A DNA stretch of 64,000 bases from Sphingomonas sp. AOB5 (GTDB lineage: Bacteria > Pseudomonadota > Alphaproteobacteria > Sphingomonadales > Sphingomonadaceae), in the NCBI RefSeq assembly GCF_029433115.1, contig NZ_JARNTV010000002.1:62001-126000 (forward strand). Direction: 5' to 3'. Shown one piece after another: positions 1 to 8,488 of this stretch; positions within the stretch are counted from its first letter, which is position 1, and every line of letters begins with the position of its first letter. The notes under the pieces were generated by a model. The model was not told where the DNA came from. It was given only the letters and a program-made list of their open reading frames with translations, and searched no databases. Both the position numbers and the translations under genes were made by a program.

Positions 1-1170
1 AAGGTCAAGGCGTCCGGCCTGCGCGGCCGCGGCGGGGCAGGGTTCCCCACCGGCATGAAGTGGAGCTTCATGCCCAAGGAACCGCGCCCGGACCGTCCCA
101 ACTTCCTCGTCATCAATGCCGACGAGTCAGAGCCGGGTTCGTGCAAGGACCGCGAGATCATCCGCCACGATCCGCACAAGCTGATCGAAGGCGCGCTGAT
201 CGCCGGCTTCGCGATGCGTGCACGTGCTGCGTACATCTACATTCGCGGCGAATATATCCGCGAGGCCGAGACGCTGCAGGCTGCGGTCTACGAAGCCTAT
301 GAAGCCGGCCTGATCGGCAAGAATGCGTGCAAGTCGGGCTATGACTTCGACGTCGTCGTCCATCGCGGCGCGGGCGCCTATATCTGCGGCGAAGAGACCG
401 CGATGCTCGAAAGCCTCGAGGGCAAGAAGGGCCAGCCGCGCCTGAAGCCGCCATTCCCGGCAGGCGCCGGCCTCTATGGCTGCCCGACCACGGTCAACAA
501 TGTGGAATCGATCGCGGTCGTCCCGACGATCCTGCGCCGCTCGCCCGAATGGTTCGCCAGCTTCGGCGCCGAGGGCAATCGCGGGACCAAGCTGTTCCAG
601 ATCAGCGGTCACGTCGACAAGCCGTGCGTGGTCGAGGAAGAGATGAGCATTCCCTTCCGCGAGCTGATCGAAAAGCATTGCGGCGGCATTCGCGGCGGCT
701 GGGACAATCTGCTCGCGGTGATCCCGGGCGGCTCGTCGGTGCCGCTGGTGCCTGCGGCCGAGATCATCGACTGCCCGATGGACTTCGACGGCCTGAAGAA
801 GGTCGGATCGGGCCTGGGCACCGCCGCGATCATCGTGATGGACAAGTCCACCGATATCGTCCGCGCGATCAGCCGGATCAGTTATTTCTACAAGCATGAG
901 AGTTGCGGCCAGTGCACCCCGTGCCGTGAAGGTACGGGCTGGATGTGGCGTGTCATGGAACGTCTGCGCACCGGCGATGCCGATGTCAGCGAGATCGACA
1001 CGCTCCACCAGGTTACCAAGCAGGTGGAAGGGCACACGATCTGCGCGCTGGGCGATGCCGCCGCCTGGCCGATCCAGGGCCTGATCCGCCATTTCCGACC
1101 TGAGCTGGAACGCCGCATTGCCGAACGCAATGGCGGTGGCGACGCTCCCATGATGGAGGCTGCAGAATGA
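1..1170 (+). CDS. nuoF: NADH-quinone oxidoreductase subunit F (5' truncated by window edge)
   Basis: NuoF is the NADH- and FMN-binding subunit of the peripheral arm of complex I. It takes a hydride from NADH and passes electrons to the N3 cluster. The reading frame is open from base 1 ([15 protein letters not shown], the glycine-rich nucleotide-binding stretch), so the N-terminus lies outside the window. Visible motifs are the FMN-site segment [14 protein letters not shown] and the 4Fe-4S ligands [11 protein letters not shown] near the C-terminus, plus a later Cys in [13 protein letters not shown]. 389 residues are present. The stop overlaps the next start (ATGA). It opens the visible part of the nuo operon. 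The identification is secure. Confidence 0.98.
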   Translation, partial: KVKASGLRGRGGAGFPTGMKWSFMPKEPRPDRPNFLVINADESEPGSCKDREIIRHDPHKLIEGALIAGFAMRARAAYIYIRGEYIREAETLQAAVYEAYEAGLIGKNACKSGYDFDVVVHRGAGAYICGEETAMLESLEGKKGQPRLKPPFPAGAGLYGCPTTVNNVESIAVVPTILRRSPEWFASFGAEGNRGTKLFQISGHVDKPCVVEEEMSIPFRELIEKHCGGIRGGWDNLLAVIPGGSSVPLVPAAEIIDCPMDFDGLKKVGSGLGTAAIIVMDKSTDIVRAISRISYFYKHESCGQCTPCREGTGWMWRVMERLRTGDADVSEIDTLHQVTKQVEGHTICALGDAAAWPIQGLIRHFRPELERRIAERNGGGDAPMMEAAE

Positions 1171-1781
1171 TTGCTCTTCTCGCTTCTCTGGCGCTGATGA
1201 CCGCGCCGCAACAGGGGAACCGTGTTCCCGTCGCCACCGAAAGCGCCGTGGAATCGACCCAGGCGTTCGTCGCCTGCGCCGCGAACGACCTGACTCTGGT
1301 GCAGGGGCTGTTCGGCGCCATGCCCGGCACGTCGGGCGAGAGCGATGCGATCGCTGCGCTGCTCAGCAAGGGTTGCCGCACCATGGGCGATTTCGCGGTC
1401 GATCCGGCCACGGTTCGCGGCTCGATGGCCGAGGCGTTGTTCGAGCGCGACTACGGCACGCTCGATGGCGCAGCGCGTCCGGGCAAGGTTTCGATGTTCA
1501 CCATGCCGATGCCGGGCAGCTATCAGTCTCTCTATCCGCGCACCCGTTACGCGATCGGCATGCTCGCTTATGGCGATTGCATCGTTCAGGCCGCACCGAA
1601 GGAGTCGGTCGCGATGATGCTGACCGCGCCAGGTTCGTCGAATGAGCGGACCGCCTTCAGCGCACTGGCACCGGTCATGGGCGAATGCCTCAACGATGGC
1701 GACAAGATCACCTTCACCCGCACCCAGCTGCGCGGCGTGATCGCAGAGGCCGCCTATCGCAAGGCGTCCGGTTCGAAGTGA
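1167..1781 (+). CDS. Exported protein of unknown function, nuo-embedded paralogue 1
   Basis: 204 residues, start ATG overlapping the nuoF stop by four bases, so probably translationally coupled. The N-terminus ([17 protein letters not shown]) is a short hydrophobic stretch, likely a signal peptide or anchor. The body has two similar halves of about 80 residues. Each has an early Cys followed by D, a small-residue helix, a PG(T/S)S.E stretch, a second Cys, then a motif like RG.(M/V/I)AEA(L/A)(F/Y). The same two-repeat design occurs in the next two genes, so the three look like tandem duplicates. I recognise no named family. A role in complex I assembly or in the periplasm is possible from position only. 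Confidence 0.85.
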   Translation: MIALLASLALMTAPQQGNRVPVATESAVESTQAFVACAANDLTLVQGLFGAMPGTSGESDAIAALLSKGCRTMGDFAVDPATVRGSMAEALFERDYGTLDGAARPGKVSMFTMPMPGSYQSLYPRTRYAIGMLAYGDCIVQAAPKESVAMMLTAPGSSNERTAFSALAPVMGECLNDGDKITFTRTQLRGVIAEAAYRKASGSK

Positions 1782-2362
1782 TGAAGCCGCTCGCCCTTCT
1801 TATCGCCGCTGTGCCGCTCGGTCTGCTTGCGCAGCCCGCCGCGGCGCAGGGGGTCTCGACCTCGGCCTACCGCACGACGCTCGACTATGCGAGCTGTGCG
1901 GTCGGCAAGGACGCGGCTGCCGCCAAGGCGCTGCTGGCGACCGTGCCGGGCAGTGCCGAGGCGCGCGCCGCCGCGGCCAAGGTCACCGCGCTTGGCTGTG
2001 ACGGCAAGCCGAATGACGAGGGGTTGCGCGGTGCCGTGGCCGAGAAGCTGTATCTCGCCACCTATGCCACCCCGCCGGCCGAAGCGACGGGCGAGCCCGC
2101 CGCCTTCACCGGCAGCGGCGTCAGGGACCTCGCTTATTACGACATCGCCCGCTGCGTCGCGACCCGCGACCCGCTGGGTGCCGATATGCTGATCCGCTCG
2201 GATCTGCGTTCGGAAGCGGAGAAGGCGGCACTGAAGCGGATCATGCCGGTGCTCGGCGGCTGCGTGCCGTCGGGATTCCAGCTCGGCCTCGACCGCGAGA
2301 AGCTGCGCGGGATGGTGGCAGAGGGCCTGTACAATATCCGCGGCGCGGCGGGGACGAACTGA
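1781..2362 (+). CDS. Exported protein of unknown function, nuo-embedded paralogue 2
   Basis: 193 residues. The ATG overlaps the preceding stop by one base (TGATG). The N-terminus [24 protein letters not shown] is a clear Sec signal peptide with an AAA-QG type cleavage site. The mature part has the two-repeat pattern of its neighbours: YASCAVGKD, then VPGSAEARAAA, then a Cys, then LRGAVAEKLYL in the first half; YDIARCVATRD, then LRSEAEKAALKR, then GGC, then LRGMVAEGLY in the second. The halves are joined by a linker containing PAAFTGSG, which also occurs in paralogue 3. Function unknown; the paired Cys residues could form disulfides in the periplasm. Confidence 0.85.
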   Translation: MKPLALLIAAVPLGLLAQPAAAQGVSTSAYRTTLDYASCAVGKDAAAAKALLATVPGSAEARAAAAKVTALGCDGKPNDEGLRGAVAEKLYLATYATPPAEATGEPAAFTGSGVRDLAYYDIARCVATRDPLGADMLIRSDLRSEAEKAALKRIMPVLGGCVPSGFQLGLDREKLRGMVAEGLYNIRGAAGTN

Positions 2363-2364
2363 CG

Positions 2365-2985
2365 ATGCGTCTCGTTCCGATCCTTGCCGTTGCCGCCATC
2401 GGCCTCGCCACGCTTCCGGCGCAGGCGCAGGACGCAAGTCCCGACCGCACCTATCGCATGGTGCAGGACGTCGCGCGCTGCTTCGTGCGCGGCGAACCGG
2501 CCAAGGCACGCGCGCTGCTGGCGATGGAGCCTGAGACGGCTGAGACCAACGCCATGTTCCAGGCGGCGATCACGCGGCGCAGCGGTTGTATGGGCGTCAG
2601 CGGCAAGCTGCGGATGAAGCAGGCGTCGTTCCGCGGCGCGGTCGCCGAGCGCCTCTATCTCGACACCTATTCCGAGCCGCTGGCGGATCGCCCCGCTTCC
2701 GAGGCGCCATTCACCGGCAGCGGCAATTCGCGGCTGGCCAGCTATGACGTCACGCGTTGCGTCGCCGCGCGCGATCCGTCCGGTGCCGACCGCTTCGTCC
2801 GTTCGCAGCTCCGCTCGCCCGAGGAAAAGGCGGCGTTGACCCGCATCGTCCCGGTGATCGCGGGCTGCACCCCCAACGGCGCACAGATCGGTTTCGATCG
2901 CGCCATGCTCCACGGTCTTCTCGCCGAAGCCCTGTTCAAGTCTCGCAGCGGAAGCGCTGCGCCTGCCCAAGCGGGAACCCAGTAA
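2365..2985 (+). CDS. Exported protein of unknown function, nuo-embedded paralogue 3
   Basis: 206 residues starting two bases after the previous stop. MRLVPILAVAAIGLATLPAQAQD is a signal peptide with an AQA-QD cleavage site. Repeat A spans about residues 30-100 (ARCFVRGEPAKARALLA ... FRGAVAERLYLDTY). Repeat B spans about 125-195 (YDVTRCVAARDPSGADRFV ... GLLAEALF). The linker APFTGSGNSRLASYD is close to that of paralogue 2. The stop overlaps the nuoG start (TAATG), so the gene lies fully inside the operon. No recognised domain. Being exported, it cannot contact the cytoplasmic NuoFG arm directly; contact with the membrane arm is conceivable but unproven. Confidence 0.85.
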   Translation: MRLVPILAVAAIGLATLPAQAQDASPDRTYRMVQDVARCFVRGEPAKARALLAMEPETAETNAMFQAAITRRSGCMGVSGKLRMKQASFRGAVAERLYLDTYSEPLADRPASEAPFTGSGNSRLASYDVTRCVAARDPSGADRFVRSQLRSPEEKAALTRIVPVIAGCTPNGAQIGFDRAMLHGLLAEALFKSRSGSAAPAQAGTQ

Positions 2986-4985
2986 TGCCCAAGCTAACTG
3001 TCGACGGAATCGAAGTGGAGGTGCCCGCAGGGGCCACCGTGCTCCAGGCCTGCGAGGCCGCGGGCAAGGAGATTCCGCGCTTCTGCTACCATGAGCGCCT
3101 CTCGATCGCCGGCAATTGCCGCATGTGCCTGGTCGAAGTGAAGCCGGGACCGCCCAAGCCCCAGGCCTCATGCGCGCTGCCCGCTGGCGAAGGTCAGGAA
3201 ATCCGCACCGACAGTGCGATGGTGAAGGCCGCGCGCGAAGGCGTGATGGAGTTCCTGCTGATCAACCACCCGCTCGATTGCCCGATCTGCGATCAGGGCG
3301 GCGAATGCGACCTGCAGGACCAGTCGGTCGCCTATGGCCGCGGCCATTCGCGCTACACCGAGAACAAGCGCGCGGTGACCGAGAAGTACATGGGTCCCAT
3401 CGTCAAGACGGTGATGACCCGTTGCATCCAGTGCACCCGCTGCGTGCGCTTCGCCGAGGAAGTGGCGGGCGTGGAGGAAATCGGCGCGATCTATCGCGGC
3501 GAGGACATGCAGATCACCTCGTATCTCGAACAGGCCGTGACCAGCGAGCTTTCGGGCAATGTCGTCGACCTGTGCCCGGTCGGCGCGCTGACCTCGAAGC
3601 CCTATGCGTTCGAAGCGCGCCCGTGGGAGCTCAAGAAGACGCTCGCCATCGACGTGACCGACGCGGTCGGCACCAATATCCGCCTCGACAGCCGCGGCCG
3701 CGCCGTGCTGCGCGCGCTTCCGCGCATCAACGAGGACGTCAACGAGGAATGGGCGCACGACAAGACGCGCCACCATGTCGATGGTCTGTCGCGCCGCCGC
3801 CTCGACAAGCCCTATGTCCGCAAGGGCGGCAAGCTTATCGAAGCGACCTGGGACGAAGCGTTCGCCGAGATCGCCAAGGCCGCCAAGACCGCCGGCTCCA
3901 GCGTCGCGGCCATTGCCGGCGATCTGCTCGATTGCGAGACGATGTTCGCGGCCAAGGCGCTGCTCAAGTCGCTCGGCTCGGACCTGCTCGAAGGCCGCCA
4001 GACCGGCATGGCCTATGACACCAGCAATCTGGGCGCCGTGGCGTTCAACTCGACCATCGCCGGCGTCGAGGATGCCGACGCGATCCTGCTGGTGGGCACC
4101 AATCTGCGCTGGGAAGCGCCGCTGGTGAACACCCGCGTGCGCAAGGCCTTCAAGAAGGGTGCGAAGGTCTTCGCCATCGGCCCCGAGACCGACCTGACCT
4201 ATCCGGTCGAATGGCTCGGCAACGATCTCGGCCTGCTCGCCAAGCTGCCGGCTCAGGCCGCACAGGCAATCGACGAAGCCAAGAAGCCGCTGCTGATCGT
4301 CGGCCCCGGCGCGCTGAAGGACGGCCATGGCCCGACGCTGGCGATGGCCGGCGGCTTCATGCGTGACGGCTGGAACGGCTATAACGTCGTCCATATCGCC
4401 GCGGCGCGGATGGGCGGGCTGATGCTCGGCTATGCGCAGAAGGGCGGCATCGCCGACGTGGTTGCGGCTGCACCGAAGCTGACCTTCTTCCTGGGCGCCG
4501 ACGAAGTCGACTTCTCGGCGTTCGGGGGCAGCTTCAAGGTCTATATCGGCCATCATGGCGATACCGGCGCGCATCACGCGGACGTGATCCTGCCGGGCGC
4601 GACCTATGCCGAGAAGCCGGGCACCTATGTGAACCTCGAAGGCCGCGTCCAGCGTGGCGACCGTGCCGTCTACGCCCCGGGCGATGCCCGTGAGGACTGG
4701 ACTATCCTGCGTGCGCTGTCGGACAAGCTCGGCCACACCCTGCCGTTCGACACGCTCGACGAGCTGCGCGCCGCGATGGCCGCGGACGTGCCGGCGCTGG
4801 GGCAGGAGGGTCTGGTCAGCTACGACTGGGCGCCGCCCAAGCTGGCTGCCAAGGCGAAGGGCGAACTCGCCTATCCGATGAAGGACTTCTACCTCACCAA
4901 CGCCATCTGCCGGGCCAGCCCGACGATGCAGCGCTGCTCGGCCGAACTGATCCACGGCGAAGATTTCGCGGAGGCCGCGGAGTGA
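2985..4985 (+). CDS. nuoG: NADH-quinone oxidoreductase subunit G
   Basis: NuoG carries the Fe-S chain of the complex I peripheral arm between NuoF and NuoI. 666 residues from the ATG overlapping the preceding stop; the start is fixed by the family N-terminus MPKLTVDGIEVEV. In order there is a 2Fe-2S ferredoxin domain (RFCYHERLSIAGNCRMC ... C), the His-Cys region HPLDCPICDQGGECDLQD, a 4Fe-4S domain (RCIQCTRCVRF ... NVVDLCPVGAL), then a molybdopterin-oxidoreductase-like domain that is normally non-catalytic in this subunit. Length is typical for alphaproteobacteria and shorter than E. coli NuoG. Confidence 0.98.
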   Translation: MPKLTVDGIEVEVPAGATVLQACEAAGKEIPRFCYHERLSIAGNCRMCLVEVKPGPPKPQASCALPAGEGQEIRTDSAMVKAAREGVMEFLLINHPLDCPICDQGGECDLQDQSVAYGRGHSRYTENKRAVTEKYMGPIVKTVMTRCIQCTRCVRFAEEVAGVEEIGAIYRGEDMQITSYLEQAVTSELSGNVVDLCPVGALTSKPYAFEARPWELKKTLAIDVTDAVGTNIRLDSRGRAVLRALPRINEDVNEEWAHDKTRHHVDGLSRRRLDKPYVRKGGKLIEATWDEAFAEIAKAAKTAGSSVAAIAGDLLDCETMFAAKALLKSLGSDLLEGRQTGMAYDTSNLGAVAFNSTIAGVEDADAILLVGTNLRWEAPLVNTRVRKAFKKGAKVFAIGPETDLTYPVEWLGNDLGLLAKLPAQAAQAIDEAKKPLLIVGPGALKDGHGPTLAMAGGFMRDGWNGYNVVHIAAARMGGLMLGYAQKGGIADVVAAAPKLTFFLGADEVDFSAFGGSFKVYIGHHGDTGAHHADVILPGATYAEKPGTYVNLEGRVQRGDRAVYAPGDAREDWTILRALSDKLGHTLPFDTLDELRAAMAADVPALGQEGLVSYDWAPPKLAAKAKGELAYPMKDFYLTNAICRASPTMQRCSAELIHGEDFAEAAE

Positions 4986-4991
4986 TGACTT

Positions 4992-5111
4992 ATGTCCAAC
5001 TACCTCTTCGAAATCCTCGGGTTTCTTATGCCCTCCTCATGGAAGGCGTGGGCGCTGTTCATGACCGTCATTCTGTGCTTGGCGGCGCTAGTGTTGATTG
5101 CTTCGAGCTGA
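4992..5111 (+). CDS. Putative 39-residue single-span membrane protein between nuoG and nuoH
   Basis: An ATG seven bases after the start of the nuoG TGATG junction opens a 39-codon frame ending in TGA just before nuoH. The product begins [20 protein letters not shown]. It continues with one hydrophobic helix (about residues 20-37, [17 protein letters not shown]) and ends in ASS. The frame fills the whole nuoG-nuoH gap, and the hydrophobic segment is a plausible transmembrane span. There is no strong Shine-Dalgarno sequence, but it could be coupled to nuoG termination. No family is recognised. The main alternative is a chance frame, because a short overlapping frame in another phase also starts at 4985. 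Confidence 0.5.
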   Translation: MSNYLFEILGFLMPSSWKAWALFMTVILCLAALVLIASS

Positions 5112-5124
5112 TGGAGTGCGCGCG

Positions 5125-6177
5125 ATGACCGCCTTCTTCCAATGGCTCGGCCTGCCGTTCGAGGCGGCGTGGTTCATCGCTACCATCGCGGGCATCCTGC
5201 TGATCGCGCTGCCGCTGATGCTGGCCGTCGCGATGATCATCTATGCCGATCGCAAGATCTGGGCGGCGATGGCGCTGCGCCGCGGCCCGAACGTGGTGGG
5301 TCCGCTGGGCCTGCTCCAGTCGTTCGCGGACGGCCTGAAGGTGTTCCTGCAGGAAACGATCATCCCGTCGAGCGCCAACAAGGTGCTGTTCCTGATGGCG
5401 CCGATCATCACCTTCACGGTCGCGCTGATCGTGTGGGCGGTGATCCCGTTCCAAGCGGGCGTGGTCCTGTCGAACATCAATGTCGGCCTGCTCTACATTC
5501 TCGCGGCCTCGTCGCTGGGCGTGTACGGCATCATCCTGGCGGGCTGGGCGTCGAACTCGAAATACCCGTTCTACTCGGCGATCCGTGCCGCGGCGCAGAT
5601 GGTCAGCTATGAAGTTTCGATCGGCTTCGTCCTGATCGCCGTCGTGCTGTGGGCCGGCAGCTTCAACCTCTCGACCATCGTCGATGCGCAGCAGGGCCAT
5701 GTGCTGAGCTTCCTCAACGGCTTCGGCTTCAACCCGCTGCTGTTCCCGATGGCGGTGGTGTTCTTCATCTCGTCGCTCGCCGAGACCCAGCGCGCGCCGT
5801 TCGACCTGACCGAAGCGGAGAGCGAGCTCGTCGCCGGCTATCAGACCGAATATTCGTCGATGGCCTTCGCGCTCTATTGGCTGGGCGAGTACGCCAACGT
5901 CATCCTGATGTGCGCGCTGAACGCGATCCTGTTCTGGGGCGGCTATCTGCCCCCGATCGACTGGGCGCCGCTCTATTACGTGCCGGGCATCATCTGGCTT
6001 TTCGCGAAGATCCTGTTCTTCTTCTTCTGCTTCAGCTGGGTGAAGGCCACCGTCCCGCGCTACCGTTACGACCAGCTGATGCGGCTGGGCTGGAAGATCT
6101 TCCTGCCGCTGTCGCTGACCTTCGTGTTCCTGGTGTCGGGCTGGCTGATGATCCAGCGCGTGGGGATGCCCTGGTGA
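5125..6177 (+). CDS. nuoH: NADH-quinone oxidoreductase subunit H
   Basis: NuoH is the membrane subunit at the junction of the arms, forming part of the quinone chamber and the first link of the proton path. 350 residues from the ATG at 5125 ([17 protein letters not shown]). An upstream TTG in frame gives a poor extension, so ATG was chosen. About eight hydrophobic segments are visible. Family-typical stretches include [21 protein letters not shown] near the N-terminus and [22 protein letters not shown] in the middle, which holds the conserved acidic loop facing the quinone site. The end [13 protein letters not shown] is also characteristic. Confidence 0.97.
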   Translation: MTAFFQWLGLPFEAAWFIATIAGILLIALPLMLAVAMIIYADRKIWAAMALRRGPNVVGPLGLLQSFADGLKVFLQETIIPSSANKVLFLMAPIITFTVALIVWAVIPFQAGVVLSNINVGLLYILAASSLGVYGIILAGWASNSKYPFYSAIRAAAQMVSYEVSIGFVLIAVVLWAGSFNLSTIVDAQQGHVLSFLNGFGFNPLLFPMAVVFFISSLAETQRAPFDLTEAESELVAGYQTEYSSMAFALYWLGEYANVILMCALNAILFWGGYLPPIDWAPLYYVPGIIWLFAKILFFFFCFSWVKATVPRYRYDQLMRLGWKIFLPLSLTFVFLVSGWLMIQRVGMPW

Positions 6178-6998
6178 GCTTGCCGCTCCTCCTTCTTGCG
6201 CTGTCCGCGCAGTCCGCACCGGCGGGCGCCCAGCAATGCGGCATGATCGCTGCAACGGGCGATCCCGTGGTGTTCGGTATTGCGACGTCAGGGCCGCAGG
6301 CAACGCTGGTCCCGACGAGCGGAACCGCGTGGCCGAGCGCTAAGATCGTTACGCCCCGCACGCAGTCAGGGGCGAGCGAAACGGTCGTGATCGGATCTGG
6401 ATCCGAGCGGCTTGCGCTCGAGTTGGGTCCGATACAGGACGGCATGCGCTCGGCGACACTCTTTCAGACCAATGCCACGCTCAAGGGCCTTCCGGTCGCG
6501 GTTGGCTATTGCGTCGAAGATGACGCCAAGGATACCTCCGGGGCGCGTACCGCAACGGTAGCTGATGCGACCTCTCCAGCCTTTGCTTACGACCGCTGGA
6601 TGCAGAAGTGCCTGGCGATCACCAGCGAAGGCAAGCGGGTGGTGATCGATCCCCGTTATGCAGCGGCTTCGGGATCGGGTGATCTTACGATCAGTTTTCA
6701 GGCCCCGGGCTATGATCTCTGGAGTGCGCCGACATCGCCGGTCGTGTTGCGGGATACGGGCACCCGAAAGATTGCGAGAGATCTGGATCTGACGACGGAC
6801 GCGTTCGCGCCGGCGCGCGGCAAGACGGGCCCACGCGGCACGCGAGTCATGTACACCCAGATGACGGGCAAGGAGTCTGCGATCCTGTCATCCGTGTTCG
6901 AATTTTCCGATCTTTCCAGTCCGGCGGCAACCGGCGCTCGCGCGCTGTGCAATGCGAATGGTGTGGTCCGTACCCAATTTACGCCGGTAGGTGGATGA
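6174..6998 (+). CDS. Exported protein of unknown function between nuoH and nuoI
   Basis: 274 residues from a GTG whose TGA overlap with the nuoH stop suggests coupled translation. The N-terminus (M)[21 protein letters not shown] is a signal peptide, leaving a mature protein that starts near QQCG. It has four Cys in the mature part, no further membrane spans and no motif I recognise; the predicted character is beta-rich and Gly/Ser/Thr-rich. Codon use is less GC-biased than in the flanking nuo genes (for example many T- and A-ending codons after 6230), which may indicate later insertion. It is not obviously related to the three exported paralogues between nuoF and nuoG. Confidence 0.75.
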   Translation: MSLPLLLLALSAQSAPAGAQQCGMIAATGDPVVFGIATSGPQATLVPTSGTAWPSAKIVTPRTQSGASETVVIGSGSERLALELGPIQDGMRSATLFQTNATLKGLPVAVGYCVEDDAKDTSGARTATVADATSPAFAYDRWMQKCLAITSEGKRVVIDPRYAAASGSGDLTISFQAPGYDLWSAPTSPVVLRDTGTRKIARDLDLTTDAFAPARGKTGPRGTRVMYTQMTGKESAILSSVFEFSDLSSPAATGARALCNANGVVRTQFTPVGG

Positions 6999-7056
6999 CG
7001 ATGGCACGGACCCCCTTGATGCGCCAGGCGCAACCCAATTTCCCGAGAGCAAGCCA

Positions 7057-7542
7057 ATGAGCATCGCCCAGACCATCCGTTCCTTCACGCTGTGGGAGTT
7101 CGTCAAGGCGCATGCGCTGACCTTGCAGTACTTCTTCAAGCCCAAGGCGACGATCAACTATCCTTACGAGAAGAACCCGATCTCGCCCCGCTTCCGCGGC
7201 GAGCATGCGCTGCGCCGTTATCCCAATGGCGAAGAGCGCTGCATCGCGTGCAAGCTGTGCGAGGCGATCTGTCCGGCGCTGGCGATCACCATCGAGGCCG
7301 AGCCGCGCGACGACGGCAGCCGCCGCACCACGCGCTATGATATCGACATGACCAAGTGCATCTATTGCGGGCTGTGCCAGGAGGCATGCCCGGTGGACGC
7401 CATCGTCGAGGGACCGAATTTCGAATTCGCGACCGAGACGCGTGAGGAACTGATCTACGACAAGTCGAAACTGCTCGCCAACGGCGACCGCTGGGAACGC
7501 GCCATCGCCGCGAACCTTGCCGCCGATGCACCGTATCGTTAA
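7057..7542 (+). CDS. nuoI: NADH-quinone oxidoreductase subunit I
   Basis: NuoI holds the two 4Fe-4S clusters N6a and N6b that pass electrons towards N2 in NuoB. 161 residues starting [20 protein letters not shown] longer in-frame start at 6991 would overlap the preceding gene and adds an acidic tail not seen in the family, so the internal ATG was chosen. The two ferredoxin motifs [12 protein letters not shown] and [12 protein letters not shown] are intact, with the typical spacing of about 40 residues. The 58-base gap from the upstream stop is larger than at most junctions in this operon. Confidence 0.97.
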   Translation: MSIAQTIRSFTLWEFVKAHALTLQYFFKPKATINYPYEKNPISPRFRGEHALRRYPNGEERCIACKLCEAICPALAITIEAEPRDDGSRRTTRYDIDMTKCIYCGLCQEACPVDAIVEGPNFEFATETREELIYDKSKLLANGDRWERAIAANLAADAPYR

Positions 7543-7574
7543 GCGCACCGCAGCTTCAGGGGCCCATTGATTCC

Positions 7575-8186
7575 GTGATCCAGATCCTAGCCTTTTACCT
7601 GTTCGCCATCGTGGTCGTCGCGTCCGCGGCGATGACGATCCTGGCGCGCAATCCGGTGCATTCGGTGCTCTGGCTGATCCTGGCGTTCTTCAACGCCGCA
7701 GGGCTGATGGTGCTCGCGGGTGCCGAGTTCATCGCGATGCTGCTCGTCATCGTTTATGTCGGCGCGGTCGCGGTGCTGTTCCTGTTCGTCGTGATGATGC
7801 TCGACATCGATTTCGCCGAACTGCGCGCGGGCGTGATGCGCTATGCCGCAGTCGGTCTGGCGCTGGCGATCGCGCTGGCTGCCGAGATCGTGATCGCGGT
7901 GGGCGCGTGGCAGGCGGGCGGCATCCAGCTCGGCCGCCGCATCGCGCCGGTCGATGGCGCCAAGCCGAACATCGAGGCGCTCGGCGAGCTGCTCTACACC
8001 CGTTACCTGTTCGTCTTCGAAGCTGCCGGGTTCGTCCTGCTGGTCGCCATGATCGGCGCCATCGTGCTGACCCACCGCAAGCGCGGTGACGTGCACAAGC
8101 AGAACATCAACCGCCAGATCAATCGCCGCCAGAAGGATGCGACCCGCAACATGAAACCGCCGGTTGGGCAGGGGGTCGAGCTGTGA
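7575..8186 (+). CDS. nuoJ: NADH-quinone oxidoreductase subunit J
   Basis: NuoJ is a small membrane-arm subunit; its third helix changes conformation during quinone turnover. 203 residues from a GTG ([20 protein letters not shown]). Five hydrophobic segments are visible, including the family stretch [20 protein letters not shown]. The C-terminal tail after the last helix is basic and Asn/Gln-rich ([15 protein letters not shown]...), as in other alphaproteobacterial NuoJ. The stop overlaps the nuoK start by four bases (GTGA). Confidence 0.96.
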   Translation: MIQILAFYLFAIVVVASAAMTILARNPVHSVLWLILAFFNAAGLMVLAGAEFIAMLLVIVYVGAVAVLFLFVVMMLDIDFAELRAGVMRYAAVGLALAIALAAEIVIAVGAWQAGGIQLGRRIAPVDGAKPNIEALGELLYTRYLFVFEAAGFVLLVAMIGAIVLTHRKRGDVHKQNINRQINRRQKDATRNMKPPVGQGVEL

Positions 8187-8488
8187 TCGGCATCACCCAT
8201 TATCTCGTCGTTTCGGCGATCCTCTTCACGCTGGGCGTGCTGGGCATCTTCATGAACCGCAAGAACCTGATCATCATCCTGATGGCGATCGAGCTGATCC
8301 TGCTGAGCGTGAACCTGAACCTCGTCGCCTTCTCGGCGGCGCTGAACGACATGGTCGGTCAGGTGTTCGCGATGTTCGTGCTGACCGTCGCTGCCGGTGA
8401 GGCCGCGATCGGTCTCGCCATCCTCGTCATCTATTTCCGTGGCCGCGGCACGATCGCAGTCGACGACGTCAATCGGATGAAGGGCTGA
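8183..8488 (+). CDS. nuoK: NADH-quinone oxidoreductase subunit K
   Basis: NuoK is the MrpC-like membrane subunit carrying conserved glutamates of the central proton axis. 101 residues from GTG, normal length. Three membrane helices are visible, with the conserved acidic residues in [16 protein letters not shown] and [15 protein letters not shown]. It overlaps nuoJ by four bases and shares one base with the nuoL start (TGATG). Confidence 0.97.
   Translation: MIGITHYLVVSAILFTLGVLGIFMNRKNLIIILMAIELILLSVNLNLVAFSAALNDMVGQVFAMFVLTVAAGEAAIGLAILVIYFRGRGTIAVDDVNRMKG

Noticed and set aside
3168-4955. Long open frame antisense to nuoG
   Set aside because: High-GC antisense shadow: Arg/His/Ala-rich translation without motifs, fully inside a secure gene.
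4985-5127. Alternative short frame starting at the nuoG stop ([18 protein letters not shown]...)
   Set aside because: Mixed composition without a helix and overlapping the nuoH start; the frame from 4992 with a hydrophobic helix is more plausible.
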